NCBI RefSeq assembly: GCF_963675585.1
Contig: NZ_OY776414.1
Span: 3,637,001 to 3,701,000, forward strand
Direction of reading: 5' to 3'
Source of the DNA: an uncultured Draconibacterium sp.
GTDB lineage: Bacteria > Bacteroidota > Bacteroidia > Bacteroidales > Prolixibacteraceae
DNA length: 64,000 nt
Below the pieces are notes generated by a model. That model made no database searches. It saw only the letters and a list, made by a program, of their open reading frames with translations, and had not been told where the DNA came from. This document shows positions 1 to 10,100 of the stretch, piece by piece. The stretch's first letter is position 1; each line of letters begins with the position of its first letter. The position numbers were made by a program, and so were the translations under genes.

Positions 1-694
1 GATAAATCCATTGTTACCTTACACCATTAAAGGAGCCATTTGGTACCAGGGAGAAAGTAATGCCGGACGTGCATTCCAGTACCGGAAGTTGTTTCAAACC
101 ATGATTACCGACTGGCGTCAACAATGGAATTTAGGCGATTTTCCATTTTATTTTGTTCAGCTGGCCAACTACCAGCCGCGAAATGCACAACCGGTTGACG
201 ATACCTGGGCCGAACTTCGTGAAGCACAAACAATGGCTTTAAGTTTACCAAATACCGGCATGGCAGTGGCCATCGATATCGGCAATCCACTTGACATTCA
301 TCCCGGAAATAAACAAGAAGTTGGCCGACGTTTGGCTTTAAATGCGCTGGCTAAAACCTACGCACAAGAAGTAGCTTATAGTGGCCCCATGTACAAAAGT
401 GTGGAGGTAAAAGACAATACCATCGAAATCAGTTTTTCAGATATCGACGGAGAATTAAGCACCTCGGATGGTAAAAATCCAGAAGGATTTGCCATTGCCG
501 GAGCCGACAAAAAGTTTGTTTGGGCGAATGCTCAGATCAAAGGAAATAAAGTAATTGTATCGTCGCCAAAAATCAAAAATCCGGTGGCCGTTCGTTATGC
601 ATGGTCATCAAATCCGGCCTGTAATTTAATCGACTCATCAAACTTACCGGCCTCTCCTTTCCGCACCGACAGCTGGAAAGGCATAACTGAATAA
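1..694 (+). CDS. Sialate O-acetylesterase family protein, C-terminal part (cut by window start)
   Basis: The reading frame is open to the first base, so the gene begins outside the window; the TTG at 11 is not the real start. The visible part contains the block GAIWYQGESNA, typical of the SASA/sialate O-acetylesterase family (SGNH-like carbohydrate esterases), and DIHPGNK near residue 95, which holds the Asp-His pair of the catalytic triad. The nucleophile serine lies upstream of the window. The family removes acetyl groups from sialic acid or from plant polysaccharides. With a pectinesterase-like gene next door, a plant or algal glycan target is possible (inference). It ends before a strong terminator. 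Confidence 0.85.
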   Translation, partial: INPLLPYTIKGAIWYQGESNAGRAFQYRKLFQTMITDWRQQWNLGDFPFYFVQLANYQPRNAQPVDDTWAELREAQTMALSLPNTGMAVAIDIGNPLDIHPGNKQEVGRRLALNALAKTYAQEVAYSGPMYKSVEVKDNTIEISFSDIDGELSTSDGKNPEGFAIAGADKKFVWANAQIKGNKVIVSSPKIKNPVAVRYAWSSNPACNLIDSSNLPASPFRTDSWKGITE

Positions 695-716
695 AATCAA
701 ATTTGCTGAGATAAAT

Positions 717-764
717 AAAAGACCCGTTTTGTATACTAAGTTTATATAAAACGGGTCTTTTCTT
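717..764 (+). terminator. Intrinsic terminator after the esterase gene
   Basis: A long inverted repeat starts AAAAGACCCGTTTT and closes with AAAACGGGTCTTTT. It has A's on the left and T's on the right, so it could stop transcription from both sides. Confidence 0.85.
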
Positions 765-891
765 ATGATAATTGGGGATTTTTCCAATCGTTAATTTGAT
801 AAAGTTCTGTACTTTTAAGCAGCAAACGAAATCTCTTTTAATATACATTCAAACTTGTTCGGCTTGAAAAGAGAATGAACATCAAATTACA

Positions 892-2442
892 ATGAAAAAA
901 TATGCCACCCTACTTTCCCAATTAACTGTATGCCTGTTTTGTAGTTACTTCATCGTTTCGTGCTCAGAAACGGAGACGATTAAAGGACTCACTCTTTATC
1001 CTTCAAACAAACAGCAGAACGTAAATCCTGACACGCATTTAAAAATTACCTTTAGCAGCAAACCTACAATCGGAAACAAGGGTAAAATTCGCGTTTATGA
1101 CAGTGTCACCGATTCTTTGATTGATTTTCTGGACTTAAGTATTCCTGCCGGGCCAATCAAATCTCAGAGAAATCCGGAGGCGAGCTATACAGCGGAGCCA
1201 TACGAATACAGTTCGGGGCACTTTACCAATGCCAATACCAAACCCGGCACCCCGTCAGGAACAGCATTACCAACGTCCGACACCTTTCAGTTAAACATTA
1301 TTGGCGGATTTACTGATGCATTTCATTTCTACCCAATAATTGTACGCGAAAACACGGCAACCATCTATTTGCATAATAATCTTTTACAATACAACAAAGA
1401 CTATTATGTATTAATTGACAGTACCGTATTAACCACAGTTGAAAATCGATTTAAAGGAATTTACAACAAAAAAACATGGCAATTTAATACGCGTACAACT
1501 GCTCCTGACTTAAAACTCAACAAACTTATTGTTGATGACATGGGCTCCGGCGATTTTAACACAGTACAAGGTGCTATCGATTATATTCCTGATAATTATA
1601 ATGATACCGTTACCGTTTTTATAAAAAATGGTTTGTATGAAGAATTGATTTATTTCAGAAATAAATCGAATATTGTCATTCAAGGTGAAGATCGTGAAAA
1701 AGTAATTGTTCAGTATGCCAACAATGAAGTATTTAATCCTCATCCTTGGAATTTAAAAACCAATGAATGGCCGGGAACATTCCCTTCGCGCAGGGCAGCA
1801 TTTGCAATTGACAATTGTACAAAGATTCAGCTATTAAATTTAACCGTAAAAACCTTGCTGCAAGGGCAGGCCGAAGGGCTGCTTATTAACGGAGATAAAA
1901 TCTTTTTGAAGGGTGTTAATATTGTAGGCTCGGGCGATGCTTTGCAAACAAACGGGCCTGCCTACTTCGAGGATATAAAAATAGATGGTGGCGGAGATAT
2001 GATTCTAGGACGAGGACCGGCCTATTTCAAAAATTGTGAATTTTTCTCGCCGGGTCCCTTTATGTGGATACGAAATACCGATGCAAACCACGGTAATGTT
2101 TTTGTGAATTGCAGTTTTCAAAAATCAAGAAAGGGCCTGACAGTTTTTGCGCGAACATCAGATAACAACGGTAAGGGATATCCTTACTGCGAGGCGGTGT
2201 TACTGAATTGTACTTTAGATGGAATCGATCCTGCTGGCTGGGCAGTTCAGGGAACAAATACGCACAGCATTCATTATTGGGAATACAACAGCACCAATTT
2301 AAGCGATGGAAAACCGGTAGATATAAATCAACGCCATCCAATCTCCAAACAATTAACCATGCCGAAAGATAGTGTAATCATCGGAAAATATTCCGACCCA
2401 TCATTTGTTCTGAATGGCTGGACACCAAAAGCAATTCTGTAA
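892..2442 (+). CDS. Pectinesterase-like lipoprotein with N-terminal Ig-like (Big_5) domain
   Basis: The 516-aa protein starts with a lipoprotein signal (Cys near residue 24 in FIVSCSE). Residues about 30-200 look like a bacterial Ig-like Big_5 domain; residues about 210-510 are a right-handed beta-helix of the pectinesterase (CE8) type. The conserved catalytic positions are present: QAEGL (Gln about 326), GDAL (Asp349) and GGGDMILG (Asp369), spaced as in plant pectin methylesterases, plus an Arg in FARTS. Substrate is probably a methyl-esterified or acylated uronan on the cell surface; the exact substrate is not visible. Confidence 0.8.
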   Translation: MKKYATLLSQLTVCLFCSYFIVSCSETETIKGLTLYPSNKQQNVNPDTHLKITFSSKPTIGNKGKIRVYDSVTDSLIDFLDLSIPAGPIKSQRNPEASYTAEPYEYSSGHFTNANTKPGTPSGTALPTSDTFQLNIIGGFTDAFHFYPIIVRENTATIYLHNNLLQYNKDYYVLIDSTVLTTVENRFKGIYNKKTWQFNTRTTAPDLKLNKLIVDDMGSGDFNTVQGAIDYIPDNYNDTVTVFIKNGLYEELIYFRNKSNIVIQGEDREKVIVQYANNEVFNPHPWNLKTNEWPGTFPSRRAAFAIDNCTKIQLLNLTVKTLLQGQAEGLLINGDKIFLKGVNIVGSGDALQTNGPAYFEDIKIDGGGDMILGRGPAYFKNCEFFSPGPFMWIRNTDANHGNVFVNCSFQKSRKGLTVFARTSDNNGKGYPYCEAVLLNCTLDGIDPAGWAVQGTNTHSIHYWEYNSTNLSDGKPVDINQRHPISKQLTMPKDSVIIGKYSDPSFVLNGWTPKAIL

Positions 2443-2512
2443 AAAGAAGTTTTAATCAAACGATGTATTTACGCATAAATTTTGCATTAGCAACAAAACA
2501 AAAACAAACTGA

Positions 2513-2920
2513 ATGAGAACCTGCGGAATAGAAATAATAAATGATACAGCCCTGCTTCTGTGCCTCGAAAAAACCGGGGATGGCAGCTTAGAGATAAGCA
2601 AACTTTCCACAAAAATAAAGCTGGAAGAGCACGACAATTCGGTTCATGTAAAACAATTTGCTGCCTCAATTTATGCACAGCTCAATATCCTTGATGCAGA
2701 TTCGATTGCCATAATTAAACGCCAATCAAAAGGCCAGTTTTCGGCCGGAGCTGTTTCGTTTAAAATTGAAAGTATTATTCAGTGTTATCCCAATAAAGAC
2801 GTACGCATTGTGGCTCCGGCAACTGTAAAAGCTTTTTTACGCAAAAATCCGGTTCCTACTCAAGCCAAATACAAATACCAAGAAAATGCATTAAATGCAG
2901 CTCATTTTTTATTGGGATAG
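2513..2920 (+). CDS. DUF3010-like protein
   Basis: This 135-aa cytoplasmic protein begins MRTCGIEIINDTALLLCLE, resembling the DUF3010 family, a small RuvC/RNase H-fold-like family of unknown function. No signal peptide or membrane segment is visible. It follows the pectinesterase by 70 bp and precedes two lipoproteins, but the content gives no functional link to them. The family assignment is from recall of the N-terminal pattern, so it is moderate. Confidence 0.6.
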   Translation: MRTCGIEIINDTALLLCLEKTGDGSLEISKLSTKIKLEEHDNSVHVKQFAASIYAQLNILDADSIAIIKRQSKGQFSAGAVSFKIESIIQCYPNKDVRIVAPATVKAFLRKNPVPTQAKYKYQENALNAAHFLLG

Positions 2921-2946
2921 CACTCGTTCTAAAAAAACTACAAATC

Positions 2947-3570
2947 ATGAAAAGCCGAATCTTTGTATGTTTACTTTTCTCCTTACTCTTTTCATGCGAG
3001 AAAGATAATAACTCGCCTGTTTTTGCCGGAATTGTCGATAATAATATGCTCTATCAGGAGTTTAATCCACCCGTGCAGTGTACGATGCAAACTGATTCTA
3101 CTACGAACTCAGTAAGTGGCACCAGTTCAATTGATATAAACTCAGATGGCCTCTATGATCTTATTTTTCACGTTAAACTTCCGATAAGCTGGGATGAAAA
3201 AAACAATGTTGAATATGGAACGTATCACAACATCTTAGAATTAAATAATAATCTGGAAATTGTTTCCTTCAAAGAAACCTACTACATTGGACTTGGCCAA
3301 ACCAGTGAGAAGAGCTGGGCAGGTGCATTAAGCTATGAAGATAAAATTGAAGCTGACAACGATTGGTCAGGAAGCAACATGCATATTTATATGTGGGCTT
3401 TACCAACACCGTCACCCATGTCGAACGGAGTTTGGTATGGCGGAGCAGACAGCGAAAGATATTTGGGTATTCGAATTGCTTCAGATTCGGGGTACAAGTA
3501 TGGCTGGATAAAAATTAACCCAACAGCTGATAACGACTTTACGATTTTAAGTTTTGCAATAGAAAATTAA
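2947..3570 (+). CDS. Lipoprotein of unknown function
   Basis: The 207-aa protein has a clear lipoprotein signal, with LLFSCEK placing the lipid-modified Cys near residue 17. The mature part is rich in Asp, Asn, Ser and Tyr, with the stretch YLGIRIASDSGYKYGWIKI near the C-terminus, a pattern seen in extracellular beta-rich domains. I do not recognise a family. It lies 13 bp upstream of the DUF1080 gene, so the two are probably cotranscribed. Confidence 0.75.
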   Translation: MKSRIFVCLLFSLLFSCEKDNNSPVFAGIVDNNMLYQEFNPPVQCTMQTDSTTNSVSGTSSIDINSDGLYDLIFHVKLPISWDEKNNVEYGTYHNILELNNNLEIVSFKETYYIGLGQTSEKSWAGALSYEDKIEADNDWSGSNMHIYMWALPTPSPMSNGVWYGGADSERYLGIRIASDSGYKYGWIKINPTADNDFTILSFAIEN

Positions 3571-3582
3571 TAAATTACTGAA

Positions 3583-4455
3583 ATGAAAAACCTAATCCTA
3601 CTCATTGTAGCAACACTTATTCTGGGCTCGTGCAAAACCAAAGATGAAGGCAACTGGACTTCGTTGCTCGATAAAGAGTTAACACAATGGGACCGCTATT
3701 TGAGCTACAAACACAAACCGGGTTACGATGGAACAATTCCGAAAGACGAAAACGGAAACGACATTCAGCCCATTGGACTAAATGCGGAAAGTTACGATGT
3801 TTTTACCGTTTCGGAAACGGAGAATGAACCTGTTTTAAAAGTGAGCGGAGAAATTTATGGCTGTGTAATTACCAAACAGGAATATGAAAATTACCATTTC
3901 CGCCTACAGGTAAAATGGGGCGACAAAAAATACGATCCGCGCAAAAACCTGTTAAAGGATTCCGGTATTTTATACCACTCTGTTGGACCATTGGGTGCCG
4001 AATACTGGCGCTCGTGGATGATGGGACAAGAATTTCAGATAATGGAAGGACACATGGGCGATTACTGGAGCCAGGTAACTTCGGCCATCGATATCAGGGC
4101 CTATCTGCCCGAATACATCATGAATCCGGTGGCGCACAAAAGCCAGCCTTTTCTTTCAATGGGTCAGGACGAAGAAATTCAGGGATTTTGCTTACGAAGC
4201 AACAATTACGAAAACAAACACGGTGAATGGAACACCCTCGAATTGGTCTGTTTCGAAAATAAAATTCTGCACATTGTAAACGGGCATGTGGTTATGGTGT
4301 TGCAAAATTCGAGGTACATCAAAAACGGAGAAAGTATACCGCTCAACAAAGGAAAAATACAATTACAGAGCGAAGCTACCGAGGTATTTTACAAGGACAT
4401 TGCCATTCAACCGTTGGATGAACTCCCGTTTAAATATGCTCAGTATTTTGACTAA
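3583..4455 (+). CDS. DUF1080 (3-keto-disaccharide hydrolase type) lipoprotein
   Basis: The 290-aa protein has a lipoprotein signal ending LGSCKT. The rest matches the DUF1080 laminin-G/concanavalin-like fold: WTSLLDKELTQWDRY near the start, YENYHFRLQVKWG, DSGILYHS, and a C-terminal NGHVVMVLQN ... GKIQLQSEA. In Bacteroidota, members of this family hydrolyse 3-keto-glycosides or bind glycans. A paralogue sits at 24814-25608, and oxidoreductases that could make 3-keto sugars lie at 52483 and 56566. That it takes part in such a pathway is inference. Confidence 0.85.
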   Translation: MKNLILLIVATLILGSCKTKDEGNWTSLLDKELTQWDRYLSYKHKPGYDGTIPKDENGNDIQPIGLNAESYDVFTVSETENEPVLKVSGEIYGCVITKQEYENYHFRLQVKWGDKKYDPRKNLLKDSGILYHSVGPLGAEYWRSWMMGQEFQIMEGHMGDYWSQVTSAIDIRAYLPEYIMNPVAHKSQPFLSMGQDEEIQGFCLRSNNYENKHGEWNTLELVCFENKILHIVNGHVVMVLQNSRYIKNGESIPLNKGKIQLQSEATEVFYKDIAIQPLDELPFKYAQYFD

Positions 4456-4552
4456 TATTGTGGGAAAGTAATATAAAACACTATTGTCCTGTAAAAGATT
4501 CGTAGATGATGAGATTCTTCGCTTCTTATATTACGCTCAGAAAAACAAGGTA

Positions 4553-4888
4553 TTATTCTTCAAAAATCATTGAATAAGGACGTGCTATTTCCTGTTGCAG
4601 TTCGCTTATGCCAATATTACGGCTTTTCCGAATGTATTCGCGGCCGTCGAAAAAGATAAGAATGGTAGGTGCAGCAAACACCTGATTCTGGGCGGCAACT
4701 TCGGGCAACATGTCCGACTTGATGTAAACCAGTTTAATTTTGGGAAATTCAGCATTAACAAGCTCTTCTACTTTTGGCTTTAACACCCTACACACATTAC
4801 AGGCATCGGTTGAAAAATAAGCCAACACTGCTTCCTCGTTTTCTTTTAGTTGCAAGAATTCGTCGAATGATTTTATTTCGGTAAACAT
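4553..4888 (-). CDS. Thioredoxin-like protein (CxxC)
   Basis: The 111-aa protein has a thioredoxin fold pattern: AVLAYFSTDACNVC with the redox pair Cys30/Cys33, followed by KLVYIKSDMLPEVAAQNQVFAAPTILIFFDG, which includes the cis-Pro region (APT). It lacks a signal peptide, so it acts in the cytoplasm. The CNVC active site differs from the usual CGPC, suggesting a different redox potential or partner. It stands alone, 113 bp from the CoA-binding gene. Confidence 0.85.
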   Translation of the reverse strand: MFTEIKSFDEFLQLKENEEAVLAYFSTDACNVCRVLKPKVEELVNAEFPKIKLVYIKSDMLPEVAAQNQVFAAPTILIFFDGREYIRKSRNIGISELQQEIARPYSMIFEE

Positions 4889-5001
4889 GATTTTTTGTTT
4901 GCGATTTCTACTTACAAATTTATTTCGAATGCAAGAACAAATCAGATTGATTTGAGTTCACAAGCGTTAATTTTGTCCCAACTCACCAAAGAATAAACCG
5001 C

Positions 5002-5370
5002 TTAGTAGGCACCAATACTTAGCAAAACCAAAGTACAGGCTTCTTCAACGGCAATGTTGCTTTTTGTTAAAAGTGCCGCAAGCTCATCGTTCTCTGTCCC
5101 CGGGTTAAAAATAACCCTGTTTGGTTTCAAATTAACAAGCTGATAGTAATATTCTTCCTGACGGCTAGGCCCCAAATACATACTCACCGTGTCCACCTTT
5201 TCGTTTATTGGAAATTCAGTTTGAATAACAACATCCTCCACTTTACCACTTCGTTTTGCAAGTGCTATTACATCGTGATTATGAAAGCGCAAAGCACGGA
5301 TGGCTTTGTTTGAATAACGCGCCGGATTTTCGCTGGCACCAATAACCAGCGTTTTTTTATTCCCCATCAT
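5002..5370 (-). CDS. CoA-binding domain protein
   Basis: The 122-aa protein is a single Rossmann-like CoA-binding domain (CoA_binding_2 type): KKTLVIGASENPARYSNKAIRAL near the start and VIFNPGTENDEL ... EEACTLVLL near the end. Such small proteins are widespread and their substrates unknown. Its start overlaps the ispF stop by four bases (ATGA), so it is translationally coupled as the last gene of the porV-ispF operon. I see no direct functional link to isoprenoids. Confidence 0.85.
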   Translation of the reverse strand: MMGNKKTLVIGASENPARYSNKAIRALRFHNHDVIALAKRSGKVEDVVIQTEFPINEKVDTVSMYLGPSRQEEYYYQLVNLKPNRVIFNPGTENDELAALLTKSNIAVEEACTLVLLSIGAY

Positions 5371-5846
5371 GATTTTTTAAGAAGTACCACTGCGTTTACC
5401 GACATTCCTTCTTCGCGTCCTTCGAAACCCAGTTTCTCGGTTGTGGTTGCTTTTACCGAAACCTGATCGATATCAATCCCCAAAACTTCGGCCATGGTTT
5501 GTTCCATTTCTGGAATATATGGTTTAAGTTTCGGTTGCTGTGCACTAATTGTTGAATCGATATTTACAATTTCGTATCCTTTCTCCTTTACCAAATCGTA
5601 CGATTTTTTTAACAGGATTTTGCTGTCGATATTTTTAAACTCAGCAGCATTATCGGGGAAATGGGTACCTATATCGCGTAATTTTAAAGCTCCCAGCAGC
5701 GCATCGCAAATGGCATGAATAATAACATCACCATCGGAATGGGCTACAGTTCCTTTACTGTGAGGAACCAGAACACCGCCTAACCACAGGGTTTCTCCCT
5801 CGGCTAAACGGTGTACATCATATCCTTGTCCAATTCTGAAATCCAT
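5367..5846 (-). CDS. ispF: 2-C-methyl-D-erythritol 2,4-cyclodiphosphate synthase
   Basis: IspF converts 4-diphosphocytidyl-methylerythritol 2-phosphate to methylerythritol cyclodiphosphate in the MEP isoprenoid pathway, in the cytoplasm. The 159-aa length is normal. The zinc ligands are visible as Asp10, His12 (GYDVHRL) and His44 (SDGDVIIHAICDALLG), and the C-terminal motif VKATTTEKLGFEGREEG is typical. Its ATG overlaps the porV stop codon, so the two genes are translationally coupled. Confidence 0.97.
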   Translation of the reverse strand: MDFRIGQGYDVHRLAEGETLWLGGVLVPHSKGTVAHSDGDVIIHAICDALLGALKLRDIGTHFPDNAAEFKNIDSKILLKKSYDLVKEKGYEIVNIDSTISAQQPKLKPYIPEMEQTMAEVLGIDIDQVSVKATTTEKLGFEGREEGMSVNAVVLLKKS

Positions 5847-7021
5847 CAGCGTTGGCTACTAAATGCGTCAATATCAAATGATAGTGAAAAACGTAGAGTA
5901 TTTTCCAGTGGGTGGTTGCGTTGTGTTGGCAACAAATAGGCAAAGTCGAGTGCAAATACATTCATTTTTAAACCTGCACCGGCCGTAATAAACTTACGGT
6001 TACCCTTGTTTTCGTGCTCGTAAAAATATCCGGCACGGAGCGCAAATTGTTTATTGTACCAGTATTCAACACCTACCGACCAGGTAATTTCCTGAAACTC
6101 TTCTTTCATTCCGCCCGGCGCATCGCCAAACGATTTAAAAATACCTTCGATAGTACCAATATCTGAGTTAATACCACCGGCCCAAATTACACCATCATCA
6201 CCATAATCGGTTGAATCAACAGGAGGAGTTGGAACCAGTAATTTATTGGCTTCCATCGAAAACGAGAATGAATTGTAATCATCCATTTCCATGGTATAAG
6301 AAGCTCCAAGTTTTAAGGTTGTTGGGATAAAGTCTTTTACTTCACCTTCGGTATATGAAATTTTTGAACCAATATTCTGAATATTAATACCCGCAGAAAA
6401 TGCATTGTCTTTTCTTTGTCTTCTGAATTCGTTGTAATAATAGAAAGCAACGTCGGCAGCAAATGCATTACCTGCATGTGTTTCAACACCATTTACCAAC
6501 TGCCCACCGGTAAGATCGGAACGTATATAACGAATAGCCACTGCTCCCGAAAAAACATCCGACAGTTTACGTGAATAACCTAAATCGATGGCAAACTCAT
6601 TTGGACTTTGTTGTCCGTTAAATTCACCAATATCGCTGGTAAATACAATATCACCTAAAGAAAAATAACGCAACGAAGCACTTACTGCCTGCACATCGTC
6701 GATTTTTTTGTAGCCCGACAAATACGCAAGGTTTATGTCGTCAACTAAATTACGAAGCCATGGAGAATAAGATAATCCTACACCCATGTCGCTCTCCATA
6801 AAAATATATTTTGCAGGATTCCAGTGTTGTGAATTTACATCGGCAGATGTTCCAACACCTGCATCACCCATACCACCGGCTCTCGAATCGGGAGTAATTG
6901 CTAAAAACGGAACCGCAGTAGTAATGGTATTGGCACCAGATAAAGTTCCTTGAGCCATTAAGTTCTCGGTAAGCAAAAAAGTAAGGGCTAAAACAACAAA
7001 AAGTCTAAAAATTTTGATCAT
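5846..7021 (-). CDS. porV: Type IX secretion system outer membrane protein PorV
   Basis: PorV is the outer-membrane beta-barrel that shuttles type IX cargo to the PorU sortase. The protein shows a signal peptide (MIKIFRLFVVLALTFLL ... MAQ) and the family opening AVPFLAITPDSRAGGMGDAGVGTSADVNSQHWNPAKY, then many amphipathic strands and a C-terminal strand ending in SFDID. I chose the start at 7021 (391 aa): a longer frame to 7069 exists but a -7 box TATCTTTG at 7051-7044 lies inside it and the signal peptide begins at 7021. It lies next to porU and gldJ, as in Flavobacterium johnsoniae. Confidence 0.95.
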   Translation of the reverse strand: MIKIFRLFVVLALTFLLTENLMAQGTLSGANTITTAVPFLAITPDSRAGGMGDAGVGTSADVNSQHWNPAKYIFMESDMGVGLSYSPWLRNLVDDINLAYLSGYKKIDDVQAVSASLRYFSLGDIVFTSDIGEFNGQQSPNEFAIDLGYSRKLSDVFSGAVAIRYIRSDLTGGQLVNGVETHAGNAFAADVAFYYYNEFRRQRKDNAFSAGINIQNIGSKISYTEGEVKDFIPTTLKLGASYTMEMDDYNSFSFSMEANKLLVPTPPVDSTDYGDDGVIWAGGINSDIGTIEGIFKSFGDAPGGMKEEFQEITWSVGVEYWYNKQFALRAGYFYEHENKGNRKFITAGAGLKMNVFALDFAYLLPTQRNHPLENTLRFSLSFDIDAFSSQR

Positions 7022-7043
7022 AATAGTACTAAAATTGAACGTG

Positions 7044-7051
7044 CAAAGATA
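7044..7051 (-). promoter_or_regulatory. -7 promoter box for porV-ispF-CoA-binding operon
   Basis: Reading on the minus strand the sequence is TATCTTTG, an exact match to the Bacteroidota -7 consensus TAnnTTTG. It lies 23 bp before the chosen porV ATG. No clear -33 TTTG was found at the ideal distance. Confidence 0.55.
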
Positions 7052-7128
7052 TAATATTTGTTTTTGCAACCATAGTTAATTTCTAAAGAACGGAACTTTT
7101 ACCAAAAAATTTCACTGAAGTTCAAAAA

Positions 7129-10100
7129 TTAACGGGCAATTATCATTTTACCTGATTTCGAAGCAATTACACCATCCGAATTTTGGACAATCGCCCGGTA
7201 GATATAAATTCCGGAAGTAAGCTTCACTCCGGCTTCACTTAAATCCCAGCGAATTGGATTGCTGTTATTTCCATTTGAACCGACATCGGTTTGAAACTGA
7301 TCAACCCGTTGTCCGTTTTGGTTGTAAATATCAAAAATGGCAGTAAACGTAGCATCCGACTGGTTATGAGAGAGTACAAAATAAGTATACTCCGACACCG
7401 GATTTGGATAATTGCTAATTTCGTTGATGATAAAATCACCGGAAACTTCGAACTCTATTTCCACTTCCGAGGAATTATTTGCCACATCCCACGCTTTTAG
7501 TCTAAGAGTGTGCATTCCTTCTGCCAGATCACGAATTGGATATTGCAGACTTCCTTTTGTAAAATCGTCTTTTTCGGCCTGGTAATATTTATTCAGAACA
7601 ATAACATTCGAATAATCGTTGTCGAGAATTGCAGTAATATCATGACCGATTCCTGTTCCCACAGTATTTATACCGTTTTCATCAGACAGAAAAGCGAGCA
7701 AAGTCGGATTTTTACTTGTTTTATCTCCCGACTGAAAATCTTCTGAATCCATAAACAGCTGAATATCCGGTCCCTGATTATCTGTAATATCAGACCCCGA
7801 ACCGCCAAGGTAAAAGTTATCGAAAACACCGTGAGCATCCTCATCGCCATTGTCGGCATAATACACTATTTTTCCAGTTCCAATATTGTACGATATGTCT
7901 TTTGGCACAACAAAGCTGAATGTAAAGTCACCATTTTTCACACTTGCCAATCCTTTGTAAATTACATTTTCCTGAACAGTAAACTGAATTGGATTTTCGC
8001 CTCCGTTTCCAAGGGTTTCCATTTCAACTTCTTTGTCGAAAACGGTTGGTACAATTTCTCCGTTAAAATCGTTCAGTTTTGTTCCGAAGAAGTCGGTTAC
8101 TTGTCCGGTAATCGTAACTTTCTGCAAGGAGCCCAGTGTTTCCGGTTCCTGCGAAGCGTCTTCCTGATTAATTGTACTTGTAACCACACGGTATTTCGGA
8201 TACGACAATTTTAAAGCAGGATCAGAAAACAAACAAAAATTACGTTTATTTGTGGCTGTATTAATATTGGTTTTTGCCAGTCGCATTACATCACCCATTC
8301 GATAATGTTCGCCGTTTTGGTCTTGTTCGAAAATAAAATTGTAAAAGCTTTTGCTGAGTTTAAAGTTGGCCGAAGAAAATACAACGCGGGTAGTTGAAAA
8401 CAAACCTATTCCACCTCCACTCGGATTTAATAATACATATTCACCGGCTGATGTTTCATCGGCATCAAAACGGCTAAATTCGCAGGTGGCAGTAACAAAA
8501 ATTGGCAGTTGGTTTGTATTCGACCACGAATTGATGTCGCTAATGGTAAGTACTTGTTCGTGTGCCAGGTATTTTTCGTTGGCGTGTCCGGTATAATTCA
8601 ATATCAAAACACCATCTTTTACGCGTTTATTAATCGCCGCATTTACATCCGGATATCTTTCTCCCGCAGGTGTTGTTTCCTGAACATAGGCATCAAAATA
8701 TATTTTGTCGGTTATAAATTCGTTGTGATTTTTATTAATCGAATCTGCAATTTCTTCCGATTGCCTCATGTGTAATCCACCATCTTCGTCGTCGCCGATA
8801 AAACACAACACATTTCGCCAATCGCCCAAGGCTTCCGGTTCGTAGTAACGTTTTACTTTGTCAACAACCAATTGAGCTTCGTATGCTGTTGAGGCCGGAA
8901 TCCGTCCAATCCCAAGATCGATGGCTCCATTGTACACACTTTCGTCGGCATCCAGCATTACAAAATAATCATCGGTTACAAACGAATACAAAGGCGATAA
9001 AGAATTACTGGATTGATAGGTAGGAATAAAACTATTGCGCCCGGGATCAATATTTTTATTGTCATAGCTTCCATCGCCCATCAACAACACATATTTTAAA
9101 GTGCTTCCCCGATCGTAAAACATTTTGATAAAATTACGTATCCCTGTGGCATTTTTGCTACCTGAACTAAACTCGTTGTAGACCTGTTCGGCATCAACAA
9201 CCTCAACCAACATTCCATCGTACTCGCGGTGAAAAGCAGCCAGTTCTTCAGCAGAACTCATAAAATTGGCATGCGAAATGATCAGAAACTCGGGAGTGCT
9301 TAAAGCATGCAGGTTTTGATTTTCTACATCCTTAACAAATGTTGGTTCTTTAAAAGTACCATTCGTATTAAATAAAGCATATTCTTTCAGCTCGTCGGCG
9401 GCACACTTTACTGTAAGTGTTGATCCTTCGAGCTTGGCCGGCACTTCTGTCAAATTATTTACATTGGAAACGTCAAAAACTTTTGTTGCCGTGCTTCCAT
9501 TTTCAATCGAAAACTCAACAATATTTCCGGTTCCTGCAGTTTCTTTGTCGCGGAAAAATACAGCGATATCACCTGCTTTTAATATTCTGCGATAGTTTAA
9601 TTCAAAGTAGTCGAACCAGGCCTCGGCACTACTGTTTGATGCATTGTAGAGAACCGATAAACTAAGATTCCCATTTGCAGCGGATAGCGGATAGCGGCTG
9701 TTTTTTTCACTGGCATACAATCCATAGGTATCTTCGGTCGATATTTTGCTAAAAGCCAGAGTACCAACAGTTGTACTTCCACTTGTAATCTGCATATTCG
9801 ATGTCAGATAGGACCGGGCTGCAGCATTTATTTTCAAATAGGCAGATTCTGTATCATCAACATCGTTTATTGTAAAGCTGTAATTGCGTGTACTTCCCTT
9901 CAGGTATTTCTCACCAAACCATTGTTTTCCCGATCCCAGCGGCAATATATTAACGAGTTCGTTTTCAATTAAACTTACTTCGTCGAATGTAGAAGTTGAA
10001 TGCGTTGCAGAAGAAGTAATTTCATCGAGCAAAGGGACAGATTTTTGAGCACTGCCAACTTCGCCTAAAAAGAAATAACCTATTTGCGTGTAGTCGTTTG

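Noticed and set aside
5846-7069. Longer porV frame starting at 7069
   Set aside because: A promoter box lies within it and the signal peptide begins at 7021.
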